From Inquilinus ginsengisoli_B (lineage in GTDB: Bacteria; Pseudomonadota; Alphaproteobacteria; DSM-16000; Inquilinaceae), in assembly GCF_050434925.1 (NCBI RefSeq), contig NZ_JBNDJK010000001.1, positions 6,262,001-6,326,000 on the forward strand: a stretch of 64,000 nucleotides of DNA, written 5' to 3'. The notes below the pieces were generated by a model. It saw only the letters and a program-made list of their open reading frames with translations. It was not told the origin of the DNA and did not search any database. The position numbers and the translations under genes were made by a program. Of this stretch, positions 1 through 9,234 are shown piece after piece (the stretch's first letter is position 1; each line of letters starts with the position of its first letter).

Positions 1-498
<498 letters not shown>

Positions 499-517
499 GA
501 GCCCGTTCGACGAGGAC

Positions 518-543
518 GGCGCCGGCGGCAATGGGCCGGCGCC
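518..543. terminator. Hairpin between convergent glmS and exoF-like gene
   Basis: Perfect 9-bp inverted repeat, GGCGCCGGC (518-526) and GCCGGCGCC (535-543), with an 8-nt loop. It lies between two convergent stop codons, where a bidirectional terminator is expected. There is no clear T-tract on either side, so Rho-independent function is inferred from position and stem only. Confidence 0.55.
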
Positions 544-556
544 ACGCAGCAGCCGG

Positions 557-1849
557 TCAATTGAGAGTGAGTTGCGGCCCGCGCCGATCGATCTTCTGGC
601 TGGCGCGCAGGATATCCCCGGGCTTGATTTCCGTCCGCTCGTCCGCCGCGATCTCCTGATACTGGCCATCGACCTGTCGGGTGATGGCATAGGTCGTCGT
701 CAGGGTCGCGACGGCGTCGGTGGCACTCGTCATCTCCTTCTTCACCTCCGAGAGCGTGACAAGGAGGGACGACAGCTTCTGGTCTGCACGAGCGATCTCG
801 AAATCCGCCTCGCGGATGCCGGCGGCATCCTCGTCGTCCCGGCTGCTCCGCAATTCGATCCGCCGCTGTTCGATGTCCAGCAGGTTCTGACGCGCGCGCG
901 CCAGATAGGATTGCTGCTCCAGCGTGTCCCGCTGGGCCACCGAATAGCTCCGCTGCGCCTCACGCAGCCGCGTCAGCTGGGTGAGCTTCTGATCGGCCAG
1001 GGTCTGCATCGCCTTCACGTCCTCGGCCAACAGAGCCAGCTCGTCATTGTGCAGCTTAATGGCCTGCTCCAGCGTCGAGATCTCCTGCTCGTAGCTGACA
1101 CGCTGCGCCAGCAGCGCCTGGTCCTGGCTCTCCAGCGACGCTTTACGGACGGTGAACAGGTTCTTCTCGCCCTCCACGATCCGGTTCAGCGCATCGGTGT
1201 CCTGGATGGTGTCATACGTCGGCAGGACGAAGGAGAAATCATCGGCCCTGTCCATCTCCGCCTTGAGCCGGGCCCGGCGCACCTGAAGAGAAAAGCGCTG
1301 AAGCTGGCTATCAATATAGTCCTGCTCGGTGCCGATGATCTGGAGACGGTTGTTCTCCAGAGTCAAGGTAGGCTTCTTCAAGCCGCCGCCGACGGCGAGA
1401 AGCTCCAGCGCGATCATGCCGGGCCGATACGGGTATGGGCCCGGCTTCTCGATCTCTCCCAGGACGAAGACCGGCGCGTACTCCTGGATCGACACGCTGA
1501 CGGCGTTGCCCGACGGGACATGCTCCTCCAGCTCGGCACCGATCCGCTTGGCGATCTCACCGGTGGTCAGTCCGCCGACATCGATGTCACCGAGGAGCGG
1601 ATAGCCGATGCTTCCGTCGGGACCGACGCGGAACTGGCCGGTGAGCGTCTCCTGCCCATAGACTCTGACCGCCAGGGTATCGCCGGGACCGACATGGTAG
1701 GCGCCATCGCCTGCCGCGGCGGGCGGCGCAATGTTCGCCCAGAGAAGAGCCGCGAGCAGGCAAGGGAGGATCCGTCCTGCGATCCGCCGGTTCGGAGCCC
1801 GTCGCGAACACGCCAAGGCTGTCATCGTCATCCCCGTCTCGGCGCTCAT
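557..1849 (-). CDS. Polysaccharide export protein, Wza/ExoF family
   Basis: 430-residue periplasmic/outer-membrane EPS export protein. An N-terminal signal peptide (hydrophobic LPCLLAALLWANIA, residues ~28-41, cleavage after PPAAA) precedes a polysaccharide-export domain from ~51 (YHVGPGDTLAVRVYGQ) and an SLBB-like segment (VFVLGEIEKPGPYPYRPGM). A long coiled coil (~residues 190-370) and a short C-terminal domain follow. That layout resembles rhizobial ExoF rather than enteric Wza. The ATG at 1849 overlaps the stop of the upstream wzc-like gene (ATGA), which argues for this start over a longer reading frame and for translational coupling. No lipobox cysteine is evident at the cleavage site. 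Likely function: outer part of the EPS export channel together with its upstream partner. Confidence 0.85.
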   Translation of the reverse strand: MSAETGMTMTALACSRRAPNRRIAGRILPCLLAALLWANIAPPAAAGDGAYHVGPGDTLAVRVYGQETLTGQFRVGPDGSIGYPLLGDIDVGGLTTGEIAKRIGAELEEHVPSGNAVSVSIQEYAPVFVLGEIEKPGPYPYRPGMIALELLAVGGGLKKPTLTLENNRLQIIGTEQDYIDSQLQRFSLQVRRARLKAEMDRADDFSFVLPTYDTIQDTDALNRIVEGEKNLFTVRKASLESQDQALLAQRVSYEQEISTLEQAIKLHNDELALLAEDVKAMQTLADQKLTQLTRLREAQRSYSVAQRDTLEQQSYLARARQNLLDIEQRRIELRSSRDDEDAAGIREADFEIARADQKLSSLLVTLSEVKKEMTSATDAVATLTTTYAITRQVDGQYQEIAADERTEIKPGDILRASQKIDRRGPQLTLN

Positions 1850-4116
1850 GAGCCGCCCCTCTGTGCTTCCTTCACAAGGCCAATGCCTTGACCGCGCAAG
1901 TCGGGCGGACGCGGCTGGTCGATCTCGGGAGGCCATTGGGCGAAAGATCCGCTCTCGTAGCGCGCCTGGGGGCCCGGAGGGACACCGTTGAGGATCACGC
2001 CCGAGACCGTGACCCCGCGGAAGGCGAGCTGCCGGACGGCCGTGGCGACGGCCTCCGTGTTCGTCTCGCCCCAGCGCACGACCAGGATGACGGCGTCCGC
2101 CAATCCCCCGATCTGCGCTGCGTCGCTAGAGGTCGAGGTCGGGGCGGTGTCGAGAATGATGAGATCGTACCGCTTTCTCAGCTTCGAGAGTGTCTCGCGC
2201 AGAGTGCCCCCCCCGAGGGCGCAATCGACAGAGTCGCTGAACGGCGCCGGGACGATGAAATGCGCCGACGACCGCGGATCGGCCTGGATCCCGTCCTCCA
2301 ATGACTGTGCGCCGCCAATCACACCAGGCAGCGACGGAGCCGCGGGCCTTCCGAACTGGGCGGCAATCGCAGGCTTGCGAAGATCCGCGTCGACGACGAT
2401 GGCCTTGATCCCGGTCCGGGCCGCCGAACGCGCCAGCGAAACTGCCAGACTGGTCTTGCCCTCGCCGGCATGAACTGACGTGAGCATCAGGACCTGTGCG
2501 CGACGGGTCGCCGGCGCCAGCTGGAGCGTCGATCGAAGTGCGCGGACGGCCTCGCTGAACGCGGACCGGGGCTGGTCCACCACGAATTCGGACACGGTTG
2601 CTGGGCGCTTCACCCCGCGAATCCGAGGAACCAGGTCGATCACAGGAAGGCCGACCGCCCTTTCCAGATCTTCCGGAGATCGGACCCGGTCATCGAGATT
2701 TTCGCGCAGTAGAGCAAGACCGAAGCCGAAACCGAGGCCAGCAAGGAGTCCGAGCGCGGCATAGGGAACGAGTTTCGGGCTCGCCGGCACGGATGGCGGT
2801 TCGGCCTCGGAGACCATGCGGGCCTCCCGGACGGCATAGCCCTCCTGCTCGATCGTCTGCTTGTAGCGGTTGAGATAGGTCTCGTAGATCGTGCGGTCGG
2901 CGGTGGCCTCGCGTTCCAATTGGTTGAGCTGCACCCGGGCATCGCTGTTGTTGCTCAGGTCGACCTCGGCCTCGTCAAAGGCGGCTTGCAGCGCAGTCTC
3001 CTTGCGTCGGGCGACGTCGAGCTCGTTGTCGAGGCTCTTGAGGATGCGCTGCACCTCGACCGCGATCTGCTGCTTGAGTGAATCCAGCTGAGACTGAAGA
3101 GATGGGAGTTGGCTGCTCTTGATGGTGCCCGTGGCCTGCAGCTCGGACAGGCTGCGTTCAACCTTCGCCTGTTCGGCGCGAAGCGCCTGGATCGTTGCGG
3201 ATCCCAGAACCTGGGCGAAGTTGTCCAACCCGCCCTTGGTCTGGGAGAGCGTCTTCGCGGTCTCGAGCCGGGCCTCGGCATCGGCGCGGCTGGACCGGAC
3301 CTGGACCAACTCGAGATTCAGGGCATTGATCCGCTGGGTCGCAAGCGTCATTCCGTCGGATTCGACGAGCCCGGCATCGCGGCGGAAGCGCTCGGCCGTC
3401 GCCTCGGAGACTTCAAGCCGCTGCCGCAGGTCATTGAGCTTCGCGCCGAGCCATTCGCTCGCCTGGCGGGTGGCCTCCGATTGGACTGAGGCCTGATAGG
3501 AGAGATAGGCCTCGCCGAACGCATTGGCGGCAGCCGCGGCGAATTTGGGATCCTCGGCCACGTAGGAGATGAAGATCGTGTAGGAGCGCCCGTCGTTGCT
3601 CACCAGGAGGTTGCCAAGCAGGCGATCGATCACATCGCGCTGCGACGGCGTCTCCCCCGCATCGGATTGCGGCTCCGATTGGTCTGGTGAGGGTTGCCCG
3701 ACGATCGCGCGCCATCCGTCCCCGATCCACCGTTCGACCTTCTGCCGGAAGTTCTCGACCAGCGGCGGCGCGATGTCAGCCGGCTGGTAACCCTCGTGCT
3801 CGAGAATGCGCACCACGCGGTCGGCCATCGTCCGGGACGCGATGACGTCGAGCTCGGTCCGAAGAACGGGGCTGTCCTGAGGCAATTGGGAGACCACAGC
3901 GTCAGCAGGCAGGACCTGAACCCGACGGACATCGATCGCGACGACGACCTCCGCAACATAGCGCTGCTGCGCCTGTATATAGAGGAAGGCGGCGATACCC
4001 ATCGCGGCGGCCACCGGAATCCAGACGGCCCATTTCCGCCGGCGCAATATCCGAATATAGTCTCTTAGGGTTCGCGTCCGCCGATCGGATTTGTCATCGC
4101 TCTCTATCACGAACAC
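1846..4116 (-). CDS. Polysaccharide copolymerase / BY-kinase-like ATPase (Wzc/ExoP family)
   Basis: 756-residue inner-membrane protein controlling EPS polymerisation and export. Wzz-type topology: TM1 about residues 30-47, a large periplasmic coiled-coil region (~200-430), TM2 about 451-470, then a cytoplasmic BY-kinase-like ATPase. The ATPase shows Walker A HAGEGKTSL (549-557), Walker A' VVDADLRKP (574-582) and Walker B LIILDTAP (652-659). The usual C-terminal tyrosine cluster is missing; the tail after 700 has one Tyr (720), so classical autophosphorylation is doubtful. Start is a GTG with a short spacer to the LuxR gene at 4155. It is the first gene of a coupled pair with the exoF-like gene. 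Confidence 0.88.
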   Translation of the reverse strand: MFVIESDDKSDRRTRTLRDYIRILRRRKWAVWIPVAAAMGIAAFLYIQAQQRYVAEVVVAIDVRRVQVLPADAVVSQLPQDSPVLRTELDVIASRTMADRVVRILEHEGYQPADIAPPLVENFRQKVERWIGDGWRAIVGQPSPDQSEPQSDAGETPSQRDVIDRLLGNLLVSNDGRSYTIFISYVAEDPKFAAAAANAFGEAYLSYQASVQSEATRQASEWLGAKLNDLRQRLEVSEATAERFRRDAGLVESDGMTLATQRINALNLELVQVRSSRADAEARLETAKTLSQTKGGLDNFAQVLGSATIQALRAEQAKVERSLSELQATGTIKSSQLPSLQSQLDSLKQQIAVEVQRILKSLDNELDVARRKETALQAAFDEAEVDLSNNSDARVQLNQLEREATADRTIYETYLNRYKQTIEQEGYAVREARMVSEAEPPSVPASPKLVPYAALGLLAGLGFGFGLALLRENLDDRVRSPEDLERAVGLPVIDLVPRIRGVKRPATVSEFVVDQPRSAFSEAVRALRSTLQLAPATRRAQVLMLTSVHAGEGKTSLAVSLARSAARTGIKAIVVDADLRKPAIAAQFGRPAAPSLPGVIGGAQSLEDGIQADPRSSAHFIVPAPFSDSVDCALGGGTLRETLSKLRKRYDLIILDTAPTSTSSDAAQIGGLADAVILVVRWGETNTEAVATAVRQLAFRGVTVSGVILNGVPPGPQARYESGSFAQWPPEIDQPRPPDLRGQGIGLVKEAQRGGS

Positions 4117-4154
4117 CTATCCTCATGCTGAACCAATGCCAATTAGGTGCAAAA

Positions 4155-4976
4155 CTACATAGTTCTATCTGAACCACCCCTCGGCATCATGTCGTTAATC
4201 TTATATGCCACTTCGGTCCTATTCTTCGCCTTGAGCTTTTTCATAATATTCCGGATGTGGACTTTGACAGTGCTCTCACAGAGATTGAGCTCATAGGCGA
4301 TGATCTTGTTCGCCTTACCTCGGCGCAACGCATCGGCCACTGCCGCTTGCCGGGCGGTGAATAGACCGTTCATCACGCCATTCTGAGGCGGCTTATCCCC
4401 CGACAGATGTTGCTGAAAGGAAGCGAGGCTGCTGGCCGGAACAAAAATCCCTCCGGCGCGTGCCAAACGGACCGCCTCTATGGCGACGTCCAGACCCACG
4501 CTGGTGGGAATGTAGCCGCGTGCGCCATATTCGAGTATCTTCATGACATGAGCCATCTCTTCCACATCGCCGATCACGATCGTTGGAATATCTGCGAAGT
4601 TCGATGCCAGGAACTTCACGGACTCCATCACATCGAGGTCATTCGCATTTCGCCACCCGATGTTGAACAGTATGGCCGATGCCTGATTGTGAATCTCCGT
4701 CGCGCTTTTCCATTCATCGATACTGGAGAAGGCGGAAGACTCCATGTTTGAATTTCTCGACCGAAATCCCCTGATCAGGCATTCCAGCTCAAGCTTGCGA
4801 TAATCAATCACAGCTATGTGGATATCGCCGGCACTTTCGGAGACCATCGGGTCGCCTGTGGAACGGTGCTTTAGCCCCGATACATCGGGAAGTTCATACA
4901 CCCTCGAATTTGCTTCGGATGGCCCGAGGTAGTTCTTGGCAACCCCGGCGGTCGAAAATTCCAGATGGTGCGACAT
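4155..4976 (-). CDS. LuxR-type regulator with degenerate receiver domain
   Basis: 273-residue DNA-binding regulator. Residues ~50-165 look like a receiver fold (IAVIDYRKLELECL ... GARGYIPTSVG), but the phospho-acceptor Asp is replaced by Asn105 (AILFNIGW) and the conserved Lys by Thr158, so it is probably not phosphorylated. A LuxR/FixJ helix-turn-helix occupies ~205-262 (KANKIIAYELNLCESTVKVHI). The ATG at 4976 has an AGGGGG ribosome-binding site. It is encoded just upstream of, and in the same direction as, the wzc/exoF-like genes, which suggests control of EPS production. A clear paralogue lies at 54480-55286. The ligand or partner is unknown. Confidence 0.88.
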   Translation of the reverse strand: MSHHLEFSTAGVAKNYLGPSEANSRVYELPDVSGLKHRSTGDPMVSESAGDIHIAVIDYRKLELECLIRGFRSRNSNMESSAFSSIDEWKSATEIHNQASAILFNIGWRNANDLDVMESVKFLASNFADIPTIVIGDVEEMAHVMKILEYGARGYIPTSVGLDVAIEAVRLARAGGIFVPASSLASFQQHLSGDKPPQNGVMNGLFTARQAAVADALRRGKANKIIAYELNLCESTVKVHIRNIMKKLKAKNRTEVAYKINDMMPRGGSDRTM

Positions 4977-5678
4977 ATTATTTCCCCCTGTGATGAGAGG
5001 TCGCCTTCGTCGTCAGAGCGACATTCCATCAAGTTTTAAGCAAATTTGCTCCGCAGCTATCTTGGCAGCCCGCCTCTTCAACCCTTTCACTTCCTCAGGA
5101 TGCGGCAGTCGAACCTGCCGCTCCTGCTAGATATATTTATGTTTATCAAAGTATCGTTTGGACGTTTCCTGCCGGGTGGCAGGAAACCCTCTGGACCAGG
5201 GTCGTCATAAAGCATAATAAGCGATTGGGACGCTTTGGGAATTAACCTAAATTAGGCGATCTGTACTCCTTTGGGCTCAGCATCCCCGAACGAGTTTGCT
5301 AGGAATATGGGGATCCGCGCGCTTCTGCATGATGCAGGCATTCTTCCAGCGGCATGGTCGGCCCGAAATTGGGGATGAAACTTCCCCTCCAGGCGCCCGA
5401 GGCGCAGCCCCGCCCACCGGTGAACCAGACCGGAATGGAGTAGGAAGTTGCCTCCATTGATCCGGTTCACCCGGCCAATTGCAGGACTTGGCAGCCGACT
5501 GTCAGCTCGCCGACGGCACTCGCGAGCACCCGAACTTCGGGGCATCAAACGGCATCTGCGTGCCAGCCGGGCTCCCTATGCCGATGAACGATCGCCTGCA
5601 GGCCGCTACGCAAGGCTTGGCAACGCAGCGTTCAGGGATGTCACCAAGCCCGCCCCTCCAAGCCTCAGGCTTGCCGCT
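4977..5678. other. Non-coding interval between Crp-type and LuxR-type genes
   Basis: About 700 bases with no convincing gene. It is AT-richer than its surroundings near 5110-5260 and contains a perfect inverted repeat at 5164-5187. A 98-codon frame on the minus strand (5252-5548) has no recognisable domain or ribosome-binding site and I do not call it. The promoter of the leftward LuxR gene should lie here. Confidence 0.5.
5164..5187. promoter_or_regulatory. Perfect inverted repeat upstream of the LuxR-type gene
   Basis: GTTTCCTGCC (5164-5173) and GGCAGGAAAC (5178-5187) are exact reverse complements around a GGGT loop. The repeat lies ~190 bases upstream of the leftward LuxR start and ~490 bases beyond the end of the Crp-type gene, with no T-tract. 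An operator or a transcript hairpin in the LuxR leader is more likely than a crp terminator, but this is inference. Confidence 0.4.
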
Positions 5679-6497
5679 TCAACCTCTGAAGATCTTGCGC
5701 GAAGACGCACGGCCCAGGCCGAGATAACCGGCGTCGAAGTCGGCGAGTTCCACCAAGCCGGCCCGGTCGAGAAACTCGACCTCCGAATTTCGGAAGACGA
5801 CGAGCCCGAGCTGCCGCAGGTTCCGCAGCACACGGTTGACGTGAATGGCCGTCAGTCCGAGAGCGTTGGCCAGATCGTGCTGGGCAAGCGGGCAGCAGAA
5901 CCCCGACGAACTGCCCTGGCCAATCAACTCCAACCGAACAGACAGCTCGAGAAGGAGGTGGGCCACGCGCGCTGCAGCGGACCTGCGCCCGATCGCGACC
6001 AGGCGTTCCCTCATAATGGAACTCTCAAGGCTGGAGCTCCAGAGAAGTGCCCCACCGAGGCGCGGCCATTGCCTGGACACAGCAAACAACGCCTGAGGCG
6101 AGATCGAGGCGACCTCGACTGGCGTTATGGTGGCAAAGCTAAATCCAGAACCATTTACGAATATCCCTTCCAACCCAAACAGATCCCCAGGCAGCAAGAA
6201 ATCTATAATCTGCCGCAATCCGTTAGGAAGATCTTTGAAGGAGTATCCCCAACCAGCGCCCAGAGCTAGAACTCGAAACTGCTTGTCCGAATCATTCATT
6301 ATTTCCAGGCGGAGTGCGTACTGCTCGCGGGTTGCAAGCAACTCTTTTAAAGCAAGAGCCTCCGACGGCGAGGGTGTAAAATATCGACCGATCTTCAGCA
6401 GCAGTGCTTCTTCCAGCCCAGTCATGTTGTTACCTGCGAGCAAACCGAGATCCAACCTTCGCACTACTGCTTCGGCATGTTCATCAACATGATTCAT
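5679..6497 (-). CDS. Crp/Fnr-family transcription regulator
   Basis: 272-residue regulator with an N-terminal cyclic-nucleotide-binding-like beta-roll (LRQIIDFLLPGDLFGLEG ... TPVEVASISPQALFAV, residues ~75-150) and a C-terminal winged helix. The recognition region is QHDLANALGLTAIHVNRVLR. The canonical cAMP-contacting Arg-Ser pair is not evident and there are no Fnr-type cysteines at the N-terminus, so the signal is unknown. The ATG at 6497 is preferred over the TTG one codon earlier. Its location between LuxR and fcl/gmd suggests EPS control. A palindrome at 6726-6742 lies in its upstream region. Confidence 0.85.
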   Translation of the reverse strand: MNHVDEHAEAVVRRLDLGLLAGNNMTGLEEALLLKIGRYFTPSPSEALALKELLATREQYALRLEIMNDSDKQFRVLALGAGWGYSFKDLPNGLRQIIDFLLPGDLFGLEGIFVNGSGFSFATITPVEVASISPQALFAVSRQWPRLGGALLWSSSLESSIMRERLVAIGRRSAAARVAHLLLELSVRLELIGQGSSSGFCCPLAQHDLANALGLTAIHVNRVLRNLRQLGLVVFRNSEVEFLDRAGLVELADFDAGYLGLGRASSRKIFRG

Positions 6498-6841
6498 CAA
6501 GCGCGGAATATGTTAATTATAATATTTCAAGCAGTATATTTTGACACTTTCTCGATCTCAAATCCTCCGGTTCATAGGACAACCCTAGTCAATAATCTCC
6601 GAACACATGTCGGTCCGATCGACTATGGACGCCAGAAGCAGCACCTCATCAACGCCACATTTTCCGGCACCGCATCCAGTTATTCTGGATCCATATACCA
6701 GGATCCGCATAGCTAGATATCCGGCAACTGTATCATACAGTTTGTATCATATTTGATCTTATTAACATCAGATTTAGCTTCAAATCCGGTTGAATGGCTC
6801 GGCCTGCGGCACCGAGAAGATACGCCGCATATCGCGCAGAG
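6498..6841. other. AT-rich upstream region of the Crp-type gene
   Basis: 344 bases with no gene and notably AT-rich for this genome. A TATAAT-like hexamer (minus strand, 6516-6521) sits just upstream of the crp-type start, and a palindrome lies at 6726-6742. It is also the 3' flank of fcl. Confidence 0.5.
6726..6742. promoter_or_regulatory. 17-nt palindrome, candidate operator
   Basis: AACTGTAT-C-ATACAGTT is a perfect 8-bp inverted repeat around one base, about 230 bases upstream of the Crp-type gene and ~100 bases after the fcl stop. The half-site spacing suits a dimeric regulator. Low GC makes a terminator unlikely. The binding protein is unknown. Confidence 0.35.
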
Positions 6842-7882
6842 CTAGCTAAGCGCCAGGGCAACTGAAGACCGACCCGATTGGCTGCGCTCGCCGTCCTGGC
6901 GATCGTCGCTGCCCGCTCGCCGCGCCTCCTCAAGCCACCAGCGGTAGGTATTCCGGATCCCGCTATCCAGGTCGATTCCAGCTTGCCACCCCAAACGCGT
7001 GATTCGCCCGACATCGAGCAGCTTCCGTGGAGTGCCGTCCGGTCGGCGCGTATCAAAGGCGAAGGCGCCTTTATAACCAACTGCCTTTGCGACCAGCAGG
7101 GCGAGGTCGGCTACGGAGATGTCTGATCCCGTGCCGATATTGATCGGAGTCGGATCCTCGTAGCGCTGCATGGCGAGGATGCAGGCATCGGCGAGATCGT
7201 CGACGTGCAGGAACTCGCGACACGGCCGTCCAGAGCCCCAGATCTCGACGGTCGCCTGGCCGTGGACTTTCGCCTCATGAATGCGGTGGATCAGCGCCGG
7301 CAGCACATGCGCGGTTTCCAGATCGAAATTGTCGTGAGGCCCATACAAATTGGTTGGCATCGCTGAGATGAAGCGGCAGCCATGTTGGCGGGCATAGGAC
7401 TCCACCAACTTCACCCCGGCGATCTTGGCGATCGCATACGCCTCGTTGGTCTTTTCGAGCGCCCCGGTCAGGAGCTGGTCCTCGCGGATCGGCTGGCCCG
7501 TGTCGCGCGGATAAATGCAGCTCGATCCCAGATACAGCAACTTCTCGACACCGATCTGATGCGCTGCATGGATCACATTGGCGGCGATCATGAGATTCTC
7601 ATAGAGGAACTCGGCCGGGTAGCTTGCGTTGGCGACAATCCCGCCGACGCGCCCCGCCGCTGCGAAGACGATTTCCGGCCGCTCCCGCCGCATCCAGTCC
7701 CCTGTGGCGGCCTGGCTGGTCAGGTCGACTTCTCTCCGATCCGCGACGAGAAGCGTGCAATCTTCCCGCGCAAGCCGGCGGACGAGTGCCGATCCCACCA
7801 TGCCCCGGTGACCGCTGACCCAGACCCGCTTGCCGCGCAACTCGAGGGGCGGACGGGCGACGATGTCATTCATAGCGGTCAT
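6842..7882 (-). CDS. fcl: GDP-L-fucose synthase
   Basis: 346-residue SDR-family epimerase/reductase that converts GDP-4-keto-6-deoxymannose to GDP-L-fucose with NADPH. Motifs: Rossmann loop SGHRGMVGSALV near residue 20, YLGSSCIYP, and the catalytic YxxxK as YAIAKIAG. It follows gmd and overlaps its end by 17 bp, so the two steps of fucose activation are coupled. The ATG at 7882 has GGAGG ~9 bases upstream. The product would feed a fucosyl residue into the EPS. Confidence 0.95.
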   Translation of the reverse strand: MTAMNDIVARPPLELRGKRVWVSGHRGMVGSALVRRLAREDCTLLVADRREVDLTSQAATGDWMRRERPEIVFAAAGRVGGIVANASYPAEFLYENLMIAANVIHAAHQIGVEKLLYLGSSCIYPRDTGQPIREDQLLTGALEKTNEAYAIAKIAGVKLVESYARQHGCRFISAMPTNLYGPHDNFDLETAHVLPALIHRIHEAKVHGQATVEIWGSGRPCREFLHVDDLADACILAMQRYEDPTPINIGTGSDISVADLALLVAKAVGYKGAFAFDTRRPDGTPRKLLDVGRITRLGWQAGIDLDSGIRNTYRWWLEEARRAGSDDRQDGERSQSGRSSVALALS

Positions 7883-8936
7883 TGCGACCGGCCTCCCGCA
7901 TCACGGCGATCAAATCCGAATTCACCATCTCGGCGACCAGGTCACCGAACGGGATGGTGTGGCTCCAGCCGAGCTTCTCCCGAGCCTTTGCCGGATTGCC
8001 GAGCAGGAGATCGACTTCGGTCGGTCGGAAATATCGCGGATCGATTTCGATCAGCGGCATACCGGTCCTGGCATCCAGGCCCTTTTCGTCGACGCCCGTC
8101 CCAATCCATTCAATGTCGCGGCCCGCCGTCCGAAAGGCGAGTTCGACGAACTCCCGCACGGTGTGGGTCTCACCCGTTGCCAGCACATAATCGTCGGGAC
8201 CGTCCTGCTGGACAATGCGCCACATCCCATCGACATAGTCCCGCGCATGCCCCCAGTCGCGTTGCGCATCCAGATTGCCGAGGTACAGGCACTTCTGCAG
8301 GCCTCGCTCGATCGCCGCGACGGCCCGGGTGATCTTCCGGGTGACGAAAGTCTCACCCCGGATCGGGCTCTCGTGGTTGAACAGAATGCCGTTCGAGGCA
8401 TGAAAGCCATATGCCTCGCGGTAGTTGACGGTCATCCAATAGGCATAGAGCTTCGCGATCGCATAGGGACTGCGGGGATAGAAAGGCGTGCGCTCGTCCT
8501 GCGGGACCGCCTGGACACGTCCGAACAACTCCGAGGTCGATGCCTGGTAGAACCGGCATCGATCGCCCAACTTCAGGATCCGCAACGCCTCGAGCAACCG
8601 CATCGTCCCGAGGGCGTCCGCGTTCGAGGTGTATTCCGGCGTCTCGAAGCTGACCTGGACATGACTCTGCGCACCGAGATTGTAGATTTCGTCCGGACAC
8701 ACGTCCTGGATGATACGGCAAAGATTGGTCGAATCGGTGAGATCGCCATAATGGACATGGAATCGGACGGACTCGCCATGCGGATCCTGGTAAAGATGGT
8801 CAATCCGCTGGGTATTGAAAGAGGAGGACCGCCTCTTGATTCCGTGAACAATGTAATTTTTGGATAAAAGAAGTTCCGTCAGATAAGCTCCGTCCTGTCC
8901 CGTAACACCAACAATCAAGGCGATCTTTTCTGGCAT
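7866..8936 (-). CDS. gmd: GDP-mannose 4,6-dehydratase
   Basis: 356-residue SDR enzyme making GDP-4-keto-6-deoxymannose from GDP-mannose. Diagnostic segments: LIVGVTGQDGAYLTELLL at the N-terminus, RRSSSFNTQRIDHLY, STSELFGRVQAVPQ, YxxxK in SPYAIAKLYAYW, and NHESPIRGETFVTRKIT. The ATG at 8936 with a GGAG seven bases upstream is preferred over the TTG at 8942. First gene of the gmd-fcl pair. Cytoplasmic. Confidence 0.96.
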   Translation of the reverse strand: MPEKIALIVGVTGQDGAYLTELLLSKNYIVHGIKRRSSSFNTQRIDHLYQDPHGESVRFHVHYGDLTDSTNLCRIIQDVCPDEIYNLGAQSHVQVSFETPEYTSNADALGTMRLLEALRILKLGDRCRFYQASTSELFGRVQAVPQDERTPFYPRSPYAIAKLYAYWMTVNYREAYGFHASNGILFNHESPIRGETFVTRKITRAVAAIERGLQKCLYLGNLDAQRDWGHARDYVDGMWRIVQQDGPDDYVLATGETHTVREFVELAFRTAGRDIEWIGTGVDEKGLDARTGMPLIEIDPRYFRPTEVDLLLGNPAKAREKLGWSHTIPFGDLVAEMVNSDLIAVMREAGRNDRYE

Positions 8937-9234
8937 GCTCAACTCCGAGGATCATTACAGAGGCGGAGAGGTTTTATTTCCAATCTGAGTTATAATTTAT
9001 GCTGATTAAAGCAAATAGGCATCCTATACAAAAGGCGGAGACCCCACATCTGTGCGAGGCATGGCGGCGCCTCACTTAGGAGGGCCTCGCCGGTGGAGCG
9101 AAACGGCACCGGCAAAGGGCGCAGCCCTGCTGATCCGGCGCCAGCCGCAGTCGGATCGCGCCACCCCGCATCACATCGCATCATGGTGGATCGAAGCAAC
9201 GGCATGGGCGGGACGACGGGGCGACCGATACGTC

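Noticed and set aside
572..1891. Long plus-strand open frame (439 codons) opposite the exoF-like gene
   Set aside because: Antisense shadow produced by GC-rich codon use; no domain, and the opposite strand has clear family motifs.
5252..5548. 98-codon minus-strand frame in a gap
   Set aside because: No ribosome-binding site, no domain and atypical composition; left as non-coding.
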